Below, one piece after another: positions 51,677 through 60,951 of a DNA stretch of 64,000 nt; position 1 is the stretch's first letter, and every line of letters starts with the position of its first letter. This DNA is from Streptococcus suis (lineage in GTDB: Bacteria; Bacillota; Bacilli; Lactobacillales; Streptococcaceae): assembly GCA_002831545.1 (NCBI GenBank), contig CP025095.1:1116001-1180000 (forward strand). The letters run 5' to 3'. The notes beneath the pieces were generated by a model that made no database searches, was not told the origin of the DNA, and saw nothing but the letters and a program-made list of their open reading frames with translations. The position numbers were made by a program, and so were the translations under genes.

Positions 51677-52039
51677 ATGACAGACCACTATCGTATTATC
51701 CGTAAGGAAATCAATCTGACACCAGGAGAACTTGAGCAGATTCAGGAGCTGATGAAGCAGGAACACGCAGAGCAATTCTCTCCCTTTGTCCGTCAAAAGC
51801 TGATGGACTTGGTTGAGAGGAAGCAGGCAGTAACGGATTGGTTTGCCCTCTGGCAGTCCCAGAAGATTGAACAAATCAGTCGAGACATTTTACAAGTGAC
51901 TATCATGGCTGAACAGACCCATCAGGTTACAGCAGAGCACTTGCGAATTATCCTAACCTGTGTGCAGGAGCTGATGGCAGAAGTGGAGAAGGCTATCCCA
52001 CTTAGCCCAGATTTTCGTGACAAGTACATGGGAGGTTAG
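51677..52039 (+). CDS. relaxosome accessory protein, MobC-like (120 aa)
   Basis: The product starts MTDHYRIIRKEINLTPGELEQI, the ribbon-helix-helix-like start of MobC accessory proteins, and has a helical C-terminal half. It lies between the hairpin-rich oriT region and a second, clearer MobC, 2 bases apart, so it is part of the mob operon. It probably binds oriT DNA beside the relaxase. Confidence 0.75.
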   Translation: MTDHYRIIRKEINLTPGELEQIQELMKQEHAEQFSPFVRQKLMDLVERKQAVTDWFALWQSQKIEQISRDILQVTIMAEQTHQVTAEHLRIILTCVQELMAEVEKAIPLSPDFRDKYMGG

Positions 52040-52041
52040 AT

Positions 52042-52407
52042 ATGGAAAATCGTTACCGTACCAACCTCAAAAAAGTCTTTCTGACAGACCAGGAGTTGGA
52101 AACCCTGAACAACCGTATCGGTCAGAGTGGCTGTAAAAATTTCTCTGCTTATGCTAGAAAAGTTCTGCTCAATCCCAACATGACCTTTCTGACCATTGAC
52201 ACCAGTAACTATGACGACTTGGTATTTGAGTTGAGACGAATCGGAAACAACCTCAATCAAATCGCACGGACCGTCAACCAGACTCACATCTTAACACCAA
52301 GCGACCGTGGATTTTTGGTGCAAGGCATTGGCCAACTCATAAAGGAAGTGGAGAAGGACTTTAACATAAAGTGTCAGCAGCTGAAGGAGTTTTATGGTCG
52401 TCACTAA
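52042..52407 (+). CDS. mobC: MobC-family relaxosome protein
   Basis: The 121-residue product has the MobC signature LRRIGNNLNQIARTVNQ near residues 64-80 and an N-terminal DNA-binding strand (YRTNLKKVFLTDQELETL). MobC proteins help open and mark oriT for the relaxase. The end overlaps the relaxase start by 14 bases, so the two are translationally coupled. Confidence 0.9.
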   Translation: MENRYRTNLKKVFLTDQELETLNNRIGQSGCKNFSAYARKVLLNPNMTFLTIDTSNYDDLVFELRRIGNNLNQIARTVNQTHILTPSDRGFLVQGIGQLIKEVEKDFNIKCQQLKEFYGRH

Positions 52408-54274
52408 ACACTTTGCGGTGCATAGCACCAAGTATCGTAAGAGCCTCATCAAGTATATTCTCAATCCAGAAAAGACGAAGAAGCTGAAACTGGTCTCTGA
52501 TTTTGGCATGAGCAATTACTTGGACTTTCCCAGCTATGAGGAATTGGTGGAGATGTATCAGGCAAACTTGACCAACAATGATCGGCTCTATGATTCCAGA
52601 AACGACCGCCAGCAACTCAAGCAGACCAAAATCCATGCACACCACTTGATTCAATCATTTTCTCCTGAAGACAAGCTGACACCAGAGGAAATCAATCGCA
52701 TTGGTTACGAGACTATCAAGGAGTTGACAGGGGGCAACTTTCGTTTCATCGTCACGACTCACACAGACAAGAATCATATCCATAATCATATCCTGATAAA
52801 CTCTGTTGACCTAAACTCTGACAAGAAGCTCAGATGGGACTATGCCCAGGAGAGAAATCTTCGCATGATTTCTGACCGCTTGGCGAAGGAGTCAGGGGCA
52901 AAGATTATTCCGCCCAATCGCTATTCGCATGAGAAGTTTGAAACTTATCGCAAGACCAATCACAAGTTTGAACTCAAGCAGCGTCTCTATTTTCTCATGG
53001 AGAACAGCAAGAACTTTGAGGACTTTGTGGTCAAGGCTTCCGCTCTCAACGTGGAGATGGATTTCTCTCGCAAGTACGCCAGATTTTTCATGACCGACCG
53101 AGACATGAAGCAGGTCATTCGCGGCCATCAGCTGTATAAGCGCCAGCCCTACACCGAGGATTATTTCAGAGAGCATTTTGCGACACGAGCTATTGAGCAG
53201 CGACTGGATTTTCTCTTGCCCAGAGTACGAAACCTCTCTCATCTTTTGGAAATAGCAGAGCAGTTAAACCTGAAAATCTCCCCGAAGAAAAAGCATGTTA
53301 CCTTTACCTTGAAAGAGGACGACCGAACAATTTCCATTGAGAACAAAAAGGTCAGCACAAAACACCTCTACGATGTCCAGTTTTTTGAGGACTATTTTGA
53401 TAAAAGAGACATCACACCAGAACATGACTTGGCTAACCTGGTCTCAGACTTTGAAGCCTACCAAGAAGAGCGGGACAAGGACAAGCTCCCAATTGAGGAA
53501 CTCTTGGCGGCCTATAAGGATTTCAAAGAAAAACGAGACCAGGTCCAGGAGTTTGAAGTTGCATTAGCGGAGCACCAGATTGACAAGTTAGTTAAAGACG
53601 GTCTCTTTGTCAGAATCAATTATGGTATCAAAAAAGACGGCTTGGTCTTTATACCAAACCGCAAATTGGATATTCATGAGAGTGATCAGGACAAGACCTA
53701 CCATGTCTTTATCCGAGAGACCGCCCAGTTTTTCATTTACAATAAAGAGAACTCTGACCTCAACCGCTACATGCGAGGACGGGAGTTAATCCGCCAACTC
53801 ACTCACGACAGCAAGCATATCCCTAAACGCAGACGCCCGACTATGGCCAGTCTCAAAGAGAAAATAGCAGAGCTTAATCTTCTTATTGAATTAGACATCA
53901 ACAACAAATCTTACCAGGAAGTCAAAGATGAGTTAATCAAGGACATCGCCCAGCTGGATTTGACCATTACGGAGTTGCAGGATAAGGTCGCTCATCTCAA
54001 CAAAGTAGCAGAAGTCCTGCTCAATCTTAATAACTCTGACCCAGAAAACAGACGGCTAGCCAGGTATGATTATGCCAAGATGAATCTGACTGCGGCTGTA
54101 AAAATAGAAGGGGTTGAGAAAGAAATTGAAACTTCTCAAAATGAACTCAGTAAATCCATAGATGAGTATGAATATCTAGTGAGAAGGTTGGAAAAGTTTG
54201 TTAAAATCTTAAATTGTGTAAAGTCAATCGATGCTAATATAGAGTATTACTCTAGAAAAATTATGAAAACATAG
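52394..54274 (+). CDS. MOBP-type relaxase of the ICE
   Basis: The 626-residue relaxase has the catalytic tyrosine region near the N-terminus (HSTKYRKSLIKYILNPEKT) and the three-histidine metal motif HTDKNHIHNHILINS near residue 120. These are typical of the MobA/VirD2-like MOBP family. A coiled-coil C-terminal half follows. It cuts oriT and leads the transferred strand to VirD4. It starts at a TTTATGG overlap with mobC. The gene is full-length, so relaxosome function is probably intact, although the channel genes are damaged. Confidence 0.92.
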   Translation: MVVTKHFAVHSTKYRKSLIKYILNPEKTKKLKLVSDFGMSNYLDFPSYEELVEMYQANLTNNDRLYDSRNDRQQLKQTKIHAHHLIQSFSPEDKLTPEEINRIGYETIKELTGGNFRFIVTTHTDKNHIHNHILINSVDLNSDKKLRWDYAQERNLRMISDRLAKESGAKIIPPNRYSHEKFETYRKTNHKFELKQRLYFLMENSKNFEDFVVKASALNVEMDFSRKYARFFMTDRDMKQVIRGHQLYKRQPYTEDYFREHFATRAIEQRLDFLLPRVRNLSHLLEIAEQLNLKISPKKKHVTFTLKEDDRTISIENKKVSTKHLYDVQFFEDYFDKRDITPEHDLANLVSDFEAYQEERDKDKLPIEELLAAYKDFKEKRDQVQEFEVALAEHQIDKLVKDGLFVRINYGIKKDGLVFIPNRKLDIHESDQDKTYHVFIRETAQFFIYNKENSDLNRYMRGRELIRQLTHDSKHIPKRRRPTMASLKEKIAELNLLIELDINNKSYQEVKDELIKDIAQLDLTITELQDKVAHLNKVAEVLLNLNNSDPENRRLARYDYAKMNLTAAVKIEGVEKEIETSQNELSKSIDEYEYLVRRLEKFVKILNCVKSIDANIEYYSRKIMKT

Positions 54275-54304
54275 AAAAATTCAAATAAAATGTGTAATAA
54301 TTAT

Positions 54305-54337
54305 TCTGAAGAAATTCTGAAATACAGTTGGTATAAT
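54305..54337 (+). promoter_or_regulatory. LanR-box promoter upstream of lanP
   Basis: Two TCT triplets spaced by 8 bases (TCTGAAGAAATTCT, 54305-54318) replace the -35, and TATAAT lies at 54332-54337, 10 bases after the second TCTGAA. The TCT-N8-TCT pattern is the NisR binding site of nisin promoters. The same pattern and spacing recur before lanF and lanA. Confidence 0.8.
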
Positions 54338-54365
54338 ATAGTCGAAAAATATAGAGGTTATAATC

Positions 54366-55730
54366 ATGAAAAAAAGAAATTTAGTATTAAACATTTTTTT
54401 GTCGTCAATTATTCTTTCATTTAATAATTTACCAATGCAAGTGAAAGCTAATGAAAATGCAGACGTTAGGTATAATATTCTACTAAAAAATCCTGAGTCG
54501 GTTGATGATATTGAAATGAATTTTGAAAAACAAGGAATCAAGGTTACAGATAAAATTCCTGAAATAAACTTTTTAACTGTATCTACTAATAAAAGTATTG
54601 ATGAAATTAGAGAACTAAACGATTCGTATATTGAAGAAATTGTGGCTAATAATACGTTAACTGTAAAACCTAATATAACCTATTTATATGGTGAAAATGT
54701 TTATACAAATAATAGCTTTGATTTCTGGTCAAATCAGTGGGATATGCAAAAAAGTATCAGTACGGGGACCAAATTTAGACATAAATCAACTGGCAAGGCA
54801 ACAATTGGAGTCATAGACTCAGGTATTACATATGATAATCCACAAATTTATTCAAATATTATTTCAGTAAAAAACTTTACAGCAGATTTAGATACGGGTG
54901 TAGTTGATGAGCAAAATATCATCGATAAAACAGGACATGCAACGTCAGTTGTTGGACAAATTTCATCAAATGGTGAATATAAAGGCATTGCTCCAGGAAT
55001 GAAAATAAGGATGTATCGTGTATTTGATGAGGGAAACGCTCAAGATCAATGGATATTAAAAGCAATTATTCAAGCAGCAAAAGATGATGTTGATGTCATT
55101 AATTTAAGTTTAGGAGAGTATCTGTTAGAAAACTCAACTGATGAAGATGACAATACTGCCTTAGTTAACATTTATCAAAGAGCAATCAATTATGCTTATA
55201 ATCAAGGTTCGGTTGTTGTTGCCTCTGTTGGAGATGAGGGGATTGATTTAGATAATCAAGCTGAATTGAAAGATTATCTAGGAAGTCTAAATGGCAAAGA
55301 CTATAATCAGGTAGACGGTTTTGTGAGAGATATCCCAGCGGAATTAGATAACATTGTTACAGTTGGTTCCGTAGATGATGATGATTATATTTCCAGTTTT
55401 TCAAATAGGGGTAGCAGTGTAGATATTTATGCTACTGGAGGTGGAACTAAGGCATTAGCAGAAGTTGGTTATGAAAACTGGGTTAGTAAAAAGTTATATG
55501 AGAAAGATTGGGTAATTGTTCCTACATTAGAAGGGAAATTCACTTATGCTTATGGGACCTCTATTGCTACTCCTAAAGTATCTGCGGCATTAGGACTGAT
55601 TATTGAAAAGTATAACTTAAAAGATCAACCAGATGAAGCAATTAAAATTCTATATGATAATAGCTGGTTAAGTAAAGATGACAATAATCAAGAAATTAGA
55701 TCGCTGAATATTACGAATTTTGTGCAATAA
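54366..55730 (+). CDS. lanP: LanP, subtilisin-like leader protease of a nisin-type lantibiotic
   Basis: The 454-residue product has a signal peptide (residues 1 to about 29, ending QVKANE) and a subtilase domain: aspartate in GVIDSGI (about 154), histidine in GHATSVVGQI (about 191) and serine in GTSIATPK (about 399). It should cut the modified precursor after the GASPR leader end. NisP of nisin is longer and wall-anchored by LPXTG; here no sortase signal is present, so it is probably secreted or held otherwise. It is the first gene of a P-R-K set and has its own LanR-box promoter. Confidence 0.92.
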   Translation: MKKRNLVLNIFLSSIILSFNNLPMQVKANENADVRYNILLKNPESVDDIEMNFEKQGIKVTDKIPEINFLTVSTNKSIDEIRELNDSYIEEIVANNTLTVKPNITYLYGENVYTNNSFDFWSNQWDMQKSISTGTKFRHKSTGKATIGVIDSGITYDNPQIYSNIISVKNFTADLDTGVVDEQNIIDKTGHATSVVGQISSNGEYKGIAPGMKIRMYRVFDEGNAQDQWILKAIIQAAKDDVDVINLSLGEYLLENSTDEDDNTALVNIYQRAINYAYNQGSVVVASVGDEGIDLDNQAELKDYLGSLNGKDYNQVDGFVRDIPAELDNIVTVGSVDDDDYISSFSNRGSSVDIYATGGGTKALAEVGYENWVSKKLYEKDWVIVPTLEGKFTYAYGTSIATPKVSAALGLIIEKYNLKDQPDEAIKILYDNSWLSKDDNNQEIRSLNITNFVQ

Positions 55731-55768
55731 TAGTGTAAAATAGAAATATAATATTTTGAGGTATCAGG

Positions 55769-56452
55769 ATGTATAAGATATTAGCTGTAGATGATGATTT
55801 TGAAATTTTGAAACTGATGAGAACTATTTTAGAGATGAGAAATTATGAGGTAACAACCTACCAAGAGGTTAAAGTTCCTCTTTCTATTAATGATTTTAAA
55901 GGTTTTGATTTAATACTTCTTGATGTCATGATGCCTAATATTGACGGACTACAGATTTGTAAAAAAATTCGTGATGAAGTAGATACACCAATTGTCTTCG
56001 TAAGCGCTAGAGATAGTGAAAATGATATTGTATCAGGTTTAAATTTAGGCGGAGATGATTATATTACTAAACCGTTTAGTGTCCATCAATTAGTAGCAAA
56101 GGTCGCTGCTCATCTAAAGAGAGAGGAGAGGCACAAGACTTCTAAAGAGAAAGAAAGCGTTGTTAGAGAATTGCTCCCCATCACTTTCTATCTTCAGGAA
56201 AAACAAGTTTGTATTAATGGAGACATTATACCTCTTACTCGAAGAGAGTATGATATTTTAGAATTGTTATCACGTAAAACCAATAAAGTTTACACAAGGG
56301 AAGATATTTATGAGCAAGTATATGATGACGAGGCTGATGCATTGTTTAGGTCTATTTCTGAATATATATATCAAATAAGAGGGAAATTTTCGCCATATGG
56401 AATTAATCCGATTCGTACAATAAGAGGCATGGGATACAAGTGGTATGACTAA
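55769..56452 (+). CDS. lanR: LanR, OmpR-type response regulator
   Basis: The 227-residue product has a receiver domain with the phospho-acceptor in LILLDVMMPNIDG (aspartate about 53), the K of DDYITKPFS, and a winged-helix C-terminal domain (LTRREYDILELL...IRTIRGMGYKW). It binds the TCT-N8-TCT boxes when phosphorylated, by analogy with NisR. It starts after GAGG and overlaps the kinase gene by 8 bases. Confidence 0.93.
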   Translation: MYKILAVDDDFEILKLMRTILEMRNYEVTTYQEVKVPLSINDFKGFDLILLDVMMPNIDGLQICKKIRDEVDTPIVFVSARDSENDIVSGLNLGGDDYITKPFSVHQLVAKVAAHLKREERHKTSKEKESVVRELLPITFYLQEKQVCINGDIIPLTRREYDILELLSRKTNKVYTREDIYEQVYDDEADALFRSISEYIYQIRGKFSPYGINPIRTIRGMGYKWYD

Positions 56453-57800
56453 AAAGAACTATTCGATAAAGCAGAGAAGTTGGAAAGTTGTTTTTGAAGT
56501 TATTATTTTGACAATTTGTAATGTAGTAGTGATTTTATTTTTATCAGCTGTGCTTTCCGAGTTAGGTCTTGTGACATATGGAACGACAGGAATGGACTTC
56601 CCTATACAGAAAGAGATGACGGCTGAGGAACTTAGTGAGGTTATGAAGCCTTATAGATATGACTTTGCTATTTTTAGTAGAATGTCAGAAGAGGTCAGTC
56701 AAGGTCATTTCGTCAATAATGAATTGCATTACTATAAATCAGTGATAGAAAAGCAGAAAAATCTCAAAGTAGATTTGATACATTATGAACAGTTTCAAAC
56801 TGACGATTATTTTTTAGTTGTCAGATATAGTGAAGTCCCAGAATTTTCAAATCAATATTTTAGAAAAATTCCCTATAATTACCTGACTATAACTTTATTT
56901 CTCTTACTTTTTGCTCTGTCAATTATTATTTGTTTAACGAGATACATAAAAGAGATTTCTGCAAATTTTAGATCTATTCAGAATACGTCTGTCCAGATGG
57001 GAAGTAGAGCTTTCCCGCTCAATGATAGATATTCTCAAATTGATGAGTTTGATGCTGTTTTAAAGACTCTTCATAGAAAGGGCAATGATTTAGCGACACT
57101 TATTGAAAAAGAAAAATCGGAGAAGAAAGATTTTTCTTTCCAAGTTGGTGCTCTAGCTCATGATATCAAAACGCCACTAACTGTATTAAAGGGAAATCTC
57201 GAGTTACTTGAAATGACTAATTTGACAGAGCAACAAGAAGATTTTATCTCTTCGATGAACCATAGCATTAATACTTTTGAAAAGTATTTTAATGAGATGT
57301 TAAGCTATTCGAGACTTTTAATTGAAGATGGAGAATCTCATAAAAATATTTTTTTATCAGAATTTTTAGATGATTTATTGGCCGAAGCTGAGGATATTAT
57401 GGTTACCAAAAAGGTGACGTTCGAACTTACTAATTCGACATCAGCTAAGAATTTTTATGGGAATCAACTTAATTTGAATAGAGCATTAATTAATATTTTG
57501 GCAAATGCAGCACGTTACGCTAACGCTGAAAAAAAGGTTATATTATCAGTAAAAGATACAGCAGATTTTCTTATTTTTGAAGTTTGGAATAGCGGTTCAG
57601 CATTCACACCAGAGGCTCTTAGTAACGCTAATAAATTATTTTACACTGAAAATTTTGGTCGAAGTAGTAGTCATCATTATGGAATTGGATTATCATTTGC
57701 CCAGAAAGTTGCCCAAAAACATGAAGGAAGATTAGTTTTGACAAATCCTGAAACTGGAGGAGCAAAAGTGGAATTGTATATTAAGAACAAACTCTTATGA
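56445..57800 (+). CDS. lanK: LanK, membrane sensor histidine kinase
   Basis: The 451-residue kinase has two membrane helices (residues about 15-40 and 145-168) with an extracellular loop of about 105 residues between them, as in NisK, which senses the mature lantibiotic. The H-box is LAHDIKTPLTV (histidine about 239), N-box INILANAARYAN, and G-box YGIGLSFAQKVA. The H-box uses HDIKTP rather than HELKTP, as in NisK-type kinases. It ends 54 bases before an IS that sits in the terminator of this operon. Confidence 0.93.
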   Translation: MTKKNYSIKQRSWKVVFEVIILTICNVVVILFLSAVLSELGLVTYGTTGMDFPIQKEMTAEELSEVMKPYRYDFAIFSRMSEEVSQGHFVNNELHYYKSVIEKQKNLKVDLIHYEQFQTDDYFLVVRYSEVPEFSNQYFRKIPYNYLTITLFLLLFALSIIICLTRYIKEISANFRSIQNTSVQMGSRAFPLNDRYSQIDEFDAVLKTLHRKGNDLATLIEKEKSEKKDFSFQVGALAHDIKTPLTVLKGNLELLEMTNLTEQQEDFISSMNHSINTFEKYFNEMLSYSRLLIEDGESHKNIFLSEFLDDLLAEAEDIMVTKKVTFELTNSTSAKNFYGNQLNLNRALINILANAARYANAEKKVILSVKDTADFLIFEVWNSGSAFTPEALSNANKLFYTENFGRSSSHHYGIGLSFAQKVAQKHEGRLVLTNPETGGAKVELYIKNKLL

Positions 57801-57837
57801 AGTAAAAATTGAATTTTATTATATCATAGGAATAAAG

Positions 57838-57854
57838 GATAGCATTCAAGGAGT
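57838..57854 (+). terminator. terminator after lanK, split by the IS
   Basis: If the IS and one target copy are removed, GATAG-CATTC pairs with GAGTG-A-CTATC followed by TTTTTTT (the right arm is now at 59372-59390). That is a 10-bp stem with one bulge and a T run, so the original transcription terminator of the P-R-K operon carried the insertion in its loop. The left arm (57838-57849) is in front of the IS. Confidence 0.7.
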
Positions 57855-59366
57855 CAATGTCATTAAGTTAACCTCATCCTTCATCAAACAACCTATTCCT
57901 ACACTCGTATATTAGTGCATATTCTGGGATAGGTTGTGCTTTTTATCGCATTTTGGCCGCACAAAAGGAAAGTTTTTTCCCCCATTTTTCATTAATTATG
58001 GAACTCTATAAGTGAAACTTACTGGACTTTGGCTTTTTATCATTCTTGGAAATGTTCGATTGGGTCGAACAATGGATAAATGCTTGGCTATGTAGGTGTT
58101 CAATTTGGAGGAAGCAAGTATACCTCTGAGAAATTTTTGACAGGCATAAACAGCGTCTGAAAAGTTGATTTTATAAGCTTTTTTCGCCTTTGATTGTTTA
58201 ATGGTAACATGTGAGATGAGCCATTTACAAAAGTTAACATTGATAAAACGTGCATAGATTTCTTGGAGAATCCCTTCCTTCTTTTTGGCATGAAAATGAG
58301 TCAACCCCACACTGTATTTAAGGTCACGAAAACTGGTCTCTATGCTCCAGCTGCTGGCATAGAGGTCTTTTAATTTTTCCACGGGATTATCTGTATTTGT
58401 AACTAAGGTTTCATAGCAACCAGGTTGGATTTCCAGTCGTACCATACGAAATGTTAGCTCATAAAAGCTGATGGGTTCCGCTTTTCGACTAGAGCTCGGT
58501 AAGAAATCAAAAGGGTAGTGATGCGTTAAATAGTGATATTGGTTGGGAAAGTCTCGATAGTTTTGCTTCATCTCCTGGGTTTGTTTCCGACAGAGTTTGA
58601 GGTTGAAATGTTCATCAAAACAAGGCGTGTCAGGCAGGTTCAAACCTGATTTGATGGAGGCATTTCCATCCCGAATTCGGATGACATACAACCAATTTTT
58701 CTCTTGGCAATGGACCATGACATTGTAAGATTCATAGCCTCTATCCACGATGACAAGTGCTCGTGCGAAAGGGAGAATTCTCCATCATGTCAATGATTCA
58801 TCATTATCGACCTTGTCTTGAATCCGCAGGTCACGATAAACAGCGTTTTCTAAATCGTAAAGTGCATTGATATGAGTCAAATTGTAAGGCGTACGATTTG
58901 CCCCCGTTTGGATACAGGTCGTCTTATCAAAGCGATTTCTAGGCAAAATGACATCACTGCCATCCACAGCTAAGATTGGCATAGGGTTAACAGTGGGGAT
59001 TTTAGCAGTAAAATCTCTAAAATGCCTTTCAAATGCTTGGAATTTAATCTGATAACGTCGTTGAACGAAAGCAGACTGAGAGACGGCAAGTCCAGATCCA
59101 GCAGTTCTTTAGCTAAACTCTTGCCACCCAAGGCAAGGAGAGATTTCAACATCGTTTTCATGGTCAATGGGCTGTTTCGACTGAAATCTTTTGCTGGTTG
59201 ACGGACAAACTGGTTGGCATCTGAAACGATGTCATCAATACTATTAAGCAAATGACTTTTAATTTGGTCAAACATGATTTTCTCCTTTTATTTTTAGTCT
59301 AACATAGAAAAAAATCCCCTGCCACTCAAAATTTGGAGTAGTAGGGGATTTAACTTAATGACATTG
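57855..59366 (-). mobile_element. IS4-family-like insertion sequence with 17-bp inverted repeats
   Basis: CAATGTCATTAAGTTAA at 57855-57871 is the perfect reverse complement of 59350-59366. The element is 1512 bp long. A 10-bp target duplication, TTCAAGGAGT, flanks it at 57845-57854 and 59367-59376. The transposase gene on the minus strand is broken. The insertion lies in the loop of a terminator hairpin between lanK and lanF, so it separates the P-R-K and F-E-G transcription units. Confidence 0.9.
57996..59275 (-). pseudogene. IS4-like DDE transposase, disrupted
   Basis: Three adjoining minus-strand frames encode a transposase. The N-terminal piece is at 59275-58970, a middle piece with VDGSDVILP (first catalytic aspartate region) is at 58982-58785, and the C-terminal piece with IVDRGYESYN and YASSWSIETSFRDLK (Y-x2-R/E-x6-K signature of IS4) is at 58748-57996. 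A frameshift near 58975 and an in-frame TGA at 58785 interrupt it. It is therefore not able to move by itself. Confidence 0.85.
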
Positions 59367-59480
59367 TTCAAGGAGTGACTATCTTTTTTTATATGATTTT
59401 GAGATAGTTGCTCTAACTGAAAACGCCTTAGGAGATTTCTTCCTATAAGAAAAATGACTCGTTTTCATAAAAGTTTTGAC

Positions 59481-59513
59481 TCTGAACAAAATCTGAACAA
59501 GAAGTAATATGAT
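59481..59513 (+). promoter_or_regulatory. LanR-box promoter upstream of lanF
   Basis: TCTGAACAAAATCT (59481-59494) gives TCT-N8-TCT, and TATGAT at 59508-59513 is the -10 at the same 10-base spacing as in the lanP and lanA promoters. It should couple immunity expression to the presence of mature lantibiotic. Confidence 0.8.
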
Positions 59514-59542
59514 GTTTGTATAAAGTAAGGAGGAAACTATTT

Positions 59543-60235
59543 ATGCAAGTAAAAATCAATAATCTATCCAAAAATTATGGAGATAGACATGTACTAAAGG
59601 GTGTTAATTTCACAATTAAAGCTGGCAGTATCTGTGGCTTATTAGGTGTGAATGGAGCAGGAAAATCAACACTAATGAAAATTATGTTTGGTTTAGAGAA
59701 GGAAACAAGTGGAGAGATCTTTTTTGATAATCGTAAACGTCAAGTAAATGAATATAATGATAGAATAGGAGCTTTAATAGAAACACCTGCTATCTATATG
59801 AATCTTTCAGCATTTGATAATTTAAAAACCAAAGCATTGCTGTATGATATTACAGATGATCGAATTAAAGAAGTTTTAAAAAAGATTGGGCTAGAAAATA
59901 CTGGAAGAAAGAAAGCAGGTAAGTTTTCTTTAGGAATGAAGCAACGCTTGGGCTTAGGAATGGCTATTTTGACGAACCCGAGTTTACTTATTCTTGATGA
60001 ACCAACAAATGGGTTAGATCCAGATGGAATTAAGGAACTATTAGATTTATTGAAGGATTTGCAGAGGAATGGGATGACAATTCTTATCTCAAGTCATCAA
60101 TTGCATGAAATCAGTAAGGTGGCTGATAATATTGTAATCTTAAATGAGGGCTATATTTGCTATAACGAATTAAATAATCACGATGATAACTTAGAAAAGA
60201 TTTTCTTTAACATTGTTCATGGAGGTTTGAAATGA
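59543..60235 (+). CDS. lanF: LanF, lantibiotic immunity ABC ATPase
   Basis: The 230-residue ATPase has Walker A GVNGAGKST (about residues 36-44), signature LGMKQRLGLG, Walker B LLILDEPTNGLD, and the E-loop variant (ALIETPAIY) that replaces the usual Q-loop in LanF-type exporters. With LanE and LanG it expels lantibiotic from the membrane and protects the producer. I use the ATG at 59543, 11 bases after AGGAGG. It overlaps lanE by 4 bases (ATGA). Confidence 0.93.
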   Translation: MQVKINNLSKNYGDRHVLKGVNFTIKAGSICGLLGVNGAGKSTLMKIMFGLEKETSGEIFFDNRKRQVNEYNDRIGALIETPAIYMNLSAFDNLKTKALLYDITDDRIKEVLKKIGLENTGRKKAGKFSLGMKQRLGLGMAILTNPSLLILDEPTNGLDPDGIKELLDLLKDLQRNGMTILISSHQLHEISKVADNIVILNEGYICYNELNNHDDNLEKIFFNIVHGGLK

Positions 60236-60951
60236 AAAATATTATCCGATCAGAGTTTTTGAAAATAAATAATAATAGTTATAGGAAACTATTGGTAGCC
60301 CTCCCCTTGTTAGCAGCATTGATTGCTTTCTTATTAGTTGGACCACAGATTTTAGAAAGTTTTACAATTTATTGGTGGGAGGCACTATTTCTCTTTGCTT
60401 TAGTGGGGTTACTTTTTCTTAAGGATTTTAAAAGCGAAGAGAAGGCAGGTCAATTTCAAAATGTTACTTTAGGAAAATTAGGATATAAAATTCGGGTATC
60501 TAAAATGATTTTAGTAGCAGTTCAAGTCTTTTTTTCAAGTGCATTCTTGATGCTTATCATAAAAGTAATGGAAAGCTATTTATATCCGAATTATATGGAG
60601 GTTAATACTTTACATGATTCAATAACATTATTGTTTATGCTATTAAGTGTGGTTTGGAATATAGCTTTTCTGTATTATTTATCAGATAAGTTAAACCCTT
60701 ACCTGCTTGTAGTTGGGAACACTTTTATTTGCCTTTTGATTGCACCATTGATTGCACAGACAAAGTTCTGGTTTATTTTTCCTTATACCTATCATTACAA
60801 GGTGGCACAGACTATACTACATTTACGACCGTCTGGTGACTTAGAACAAAGTTTTGGAAATCTAAATCATTCCATAGTTTTATTGTGTGTACTCTTGTCA
60901 GCAATGTTAACGCTTATTATTTGTATGTTAATGTATCGAAAGAAGGAATGA
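60232..60951 (+). CDS. lanE: LanE, lantibiotic immunity ABC permease
   Basis: The 239-residue protein has six hydrophobic segments, the ABC-2 type permease of the LanFEG exporter (NisE counterpart). It begins MKNIIRSEFLKINNN, the typical cytoplasmic start of these permeases. It overlaps both neighbours by ATGA (60232-60235 and 60948-60951), indicating translational coupling. Confidence 0.88.
   Translation: MKNIIRSEFLKINNNSYRKLLVALPLLAALIAFLLVGPQILESFTIYWWEALFLFALVGLLFLKDFKSEEKAGQFQNVTLGKLGYKIRVSKMILVAVQVFFSSAFLMLIIKVMESYLYPNYMEVNTLHDSITLLFMLLSVVWNIAFLYYLSDKLNPYLLVVGNTFICLLIAPLIAQTKFWFIFPYTYHYKVAQTILHLRPSGDLEQSFGNLNHSIVLLCVLLSAMLTLIICMLMYRKKE

Noticed and set aside
57996..59275. Programmed frameshift in the IS transposase
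   Set aside because: An in-frame TGA is present in addition to the frame change, and no slippery heptamer is evident, so decay is the simpler reading.
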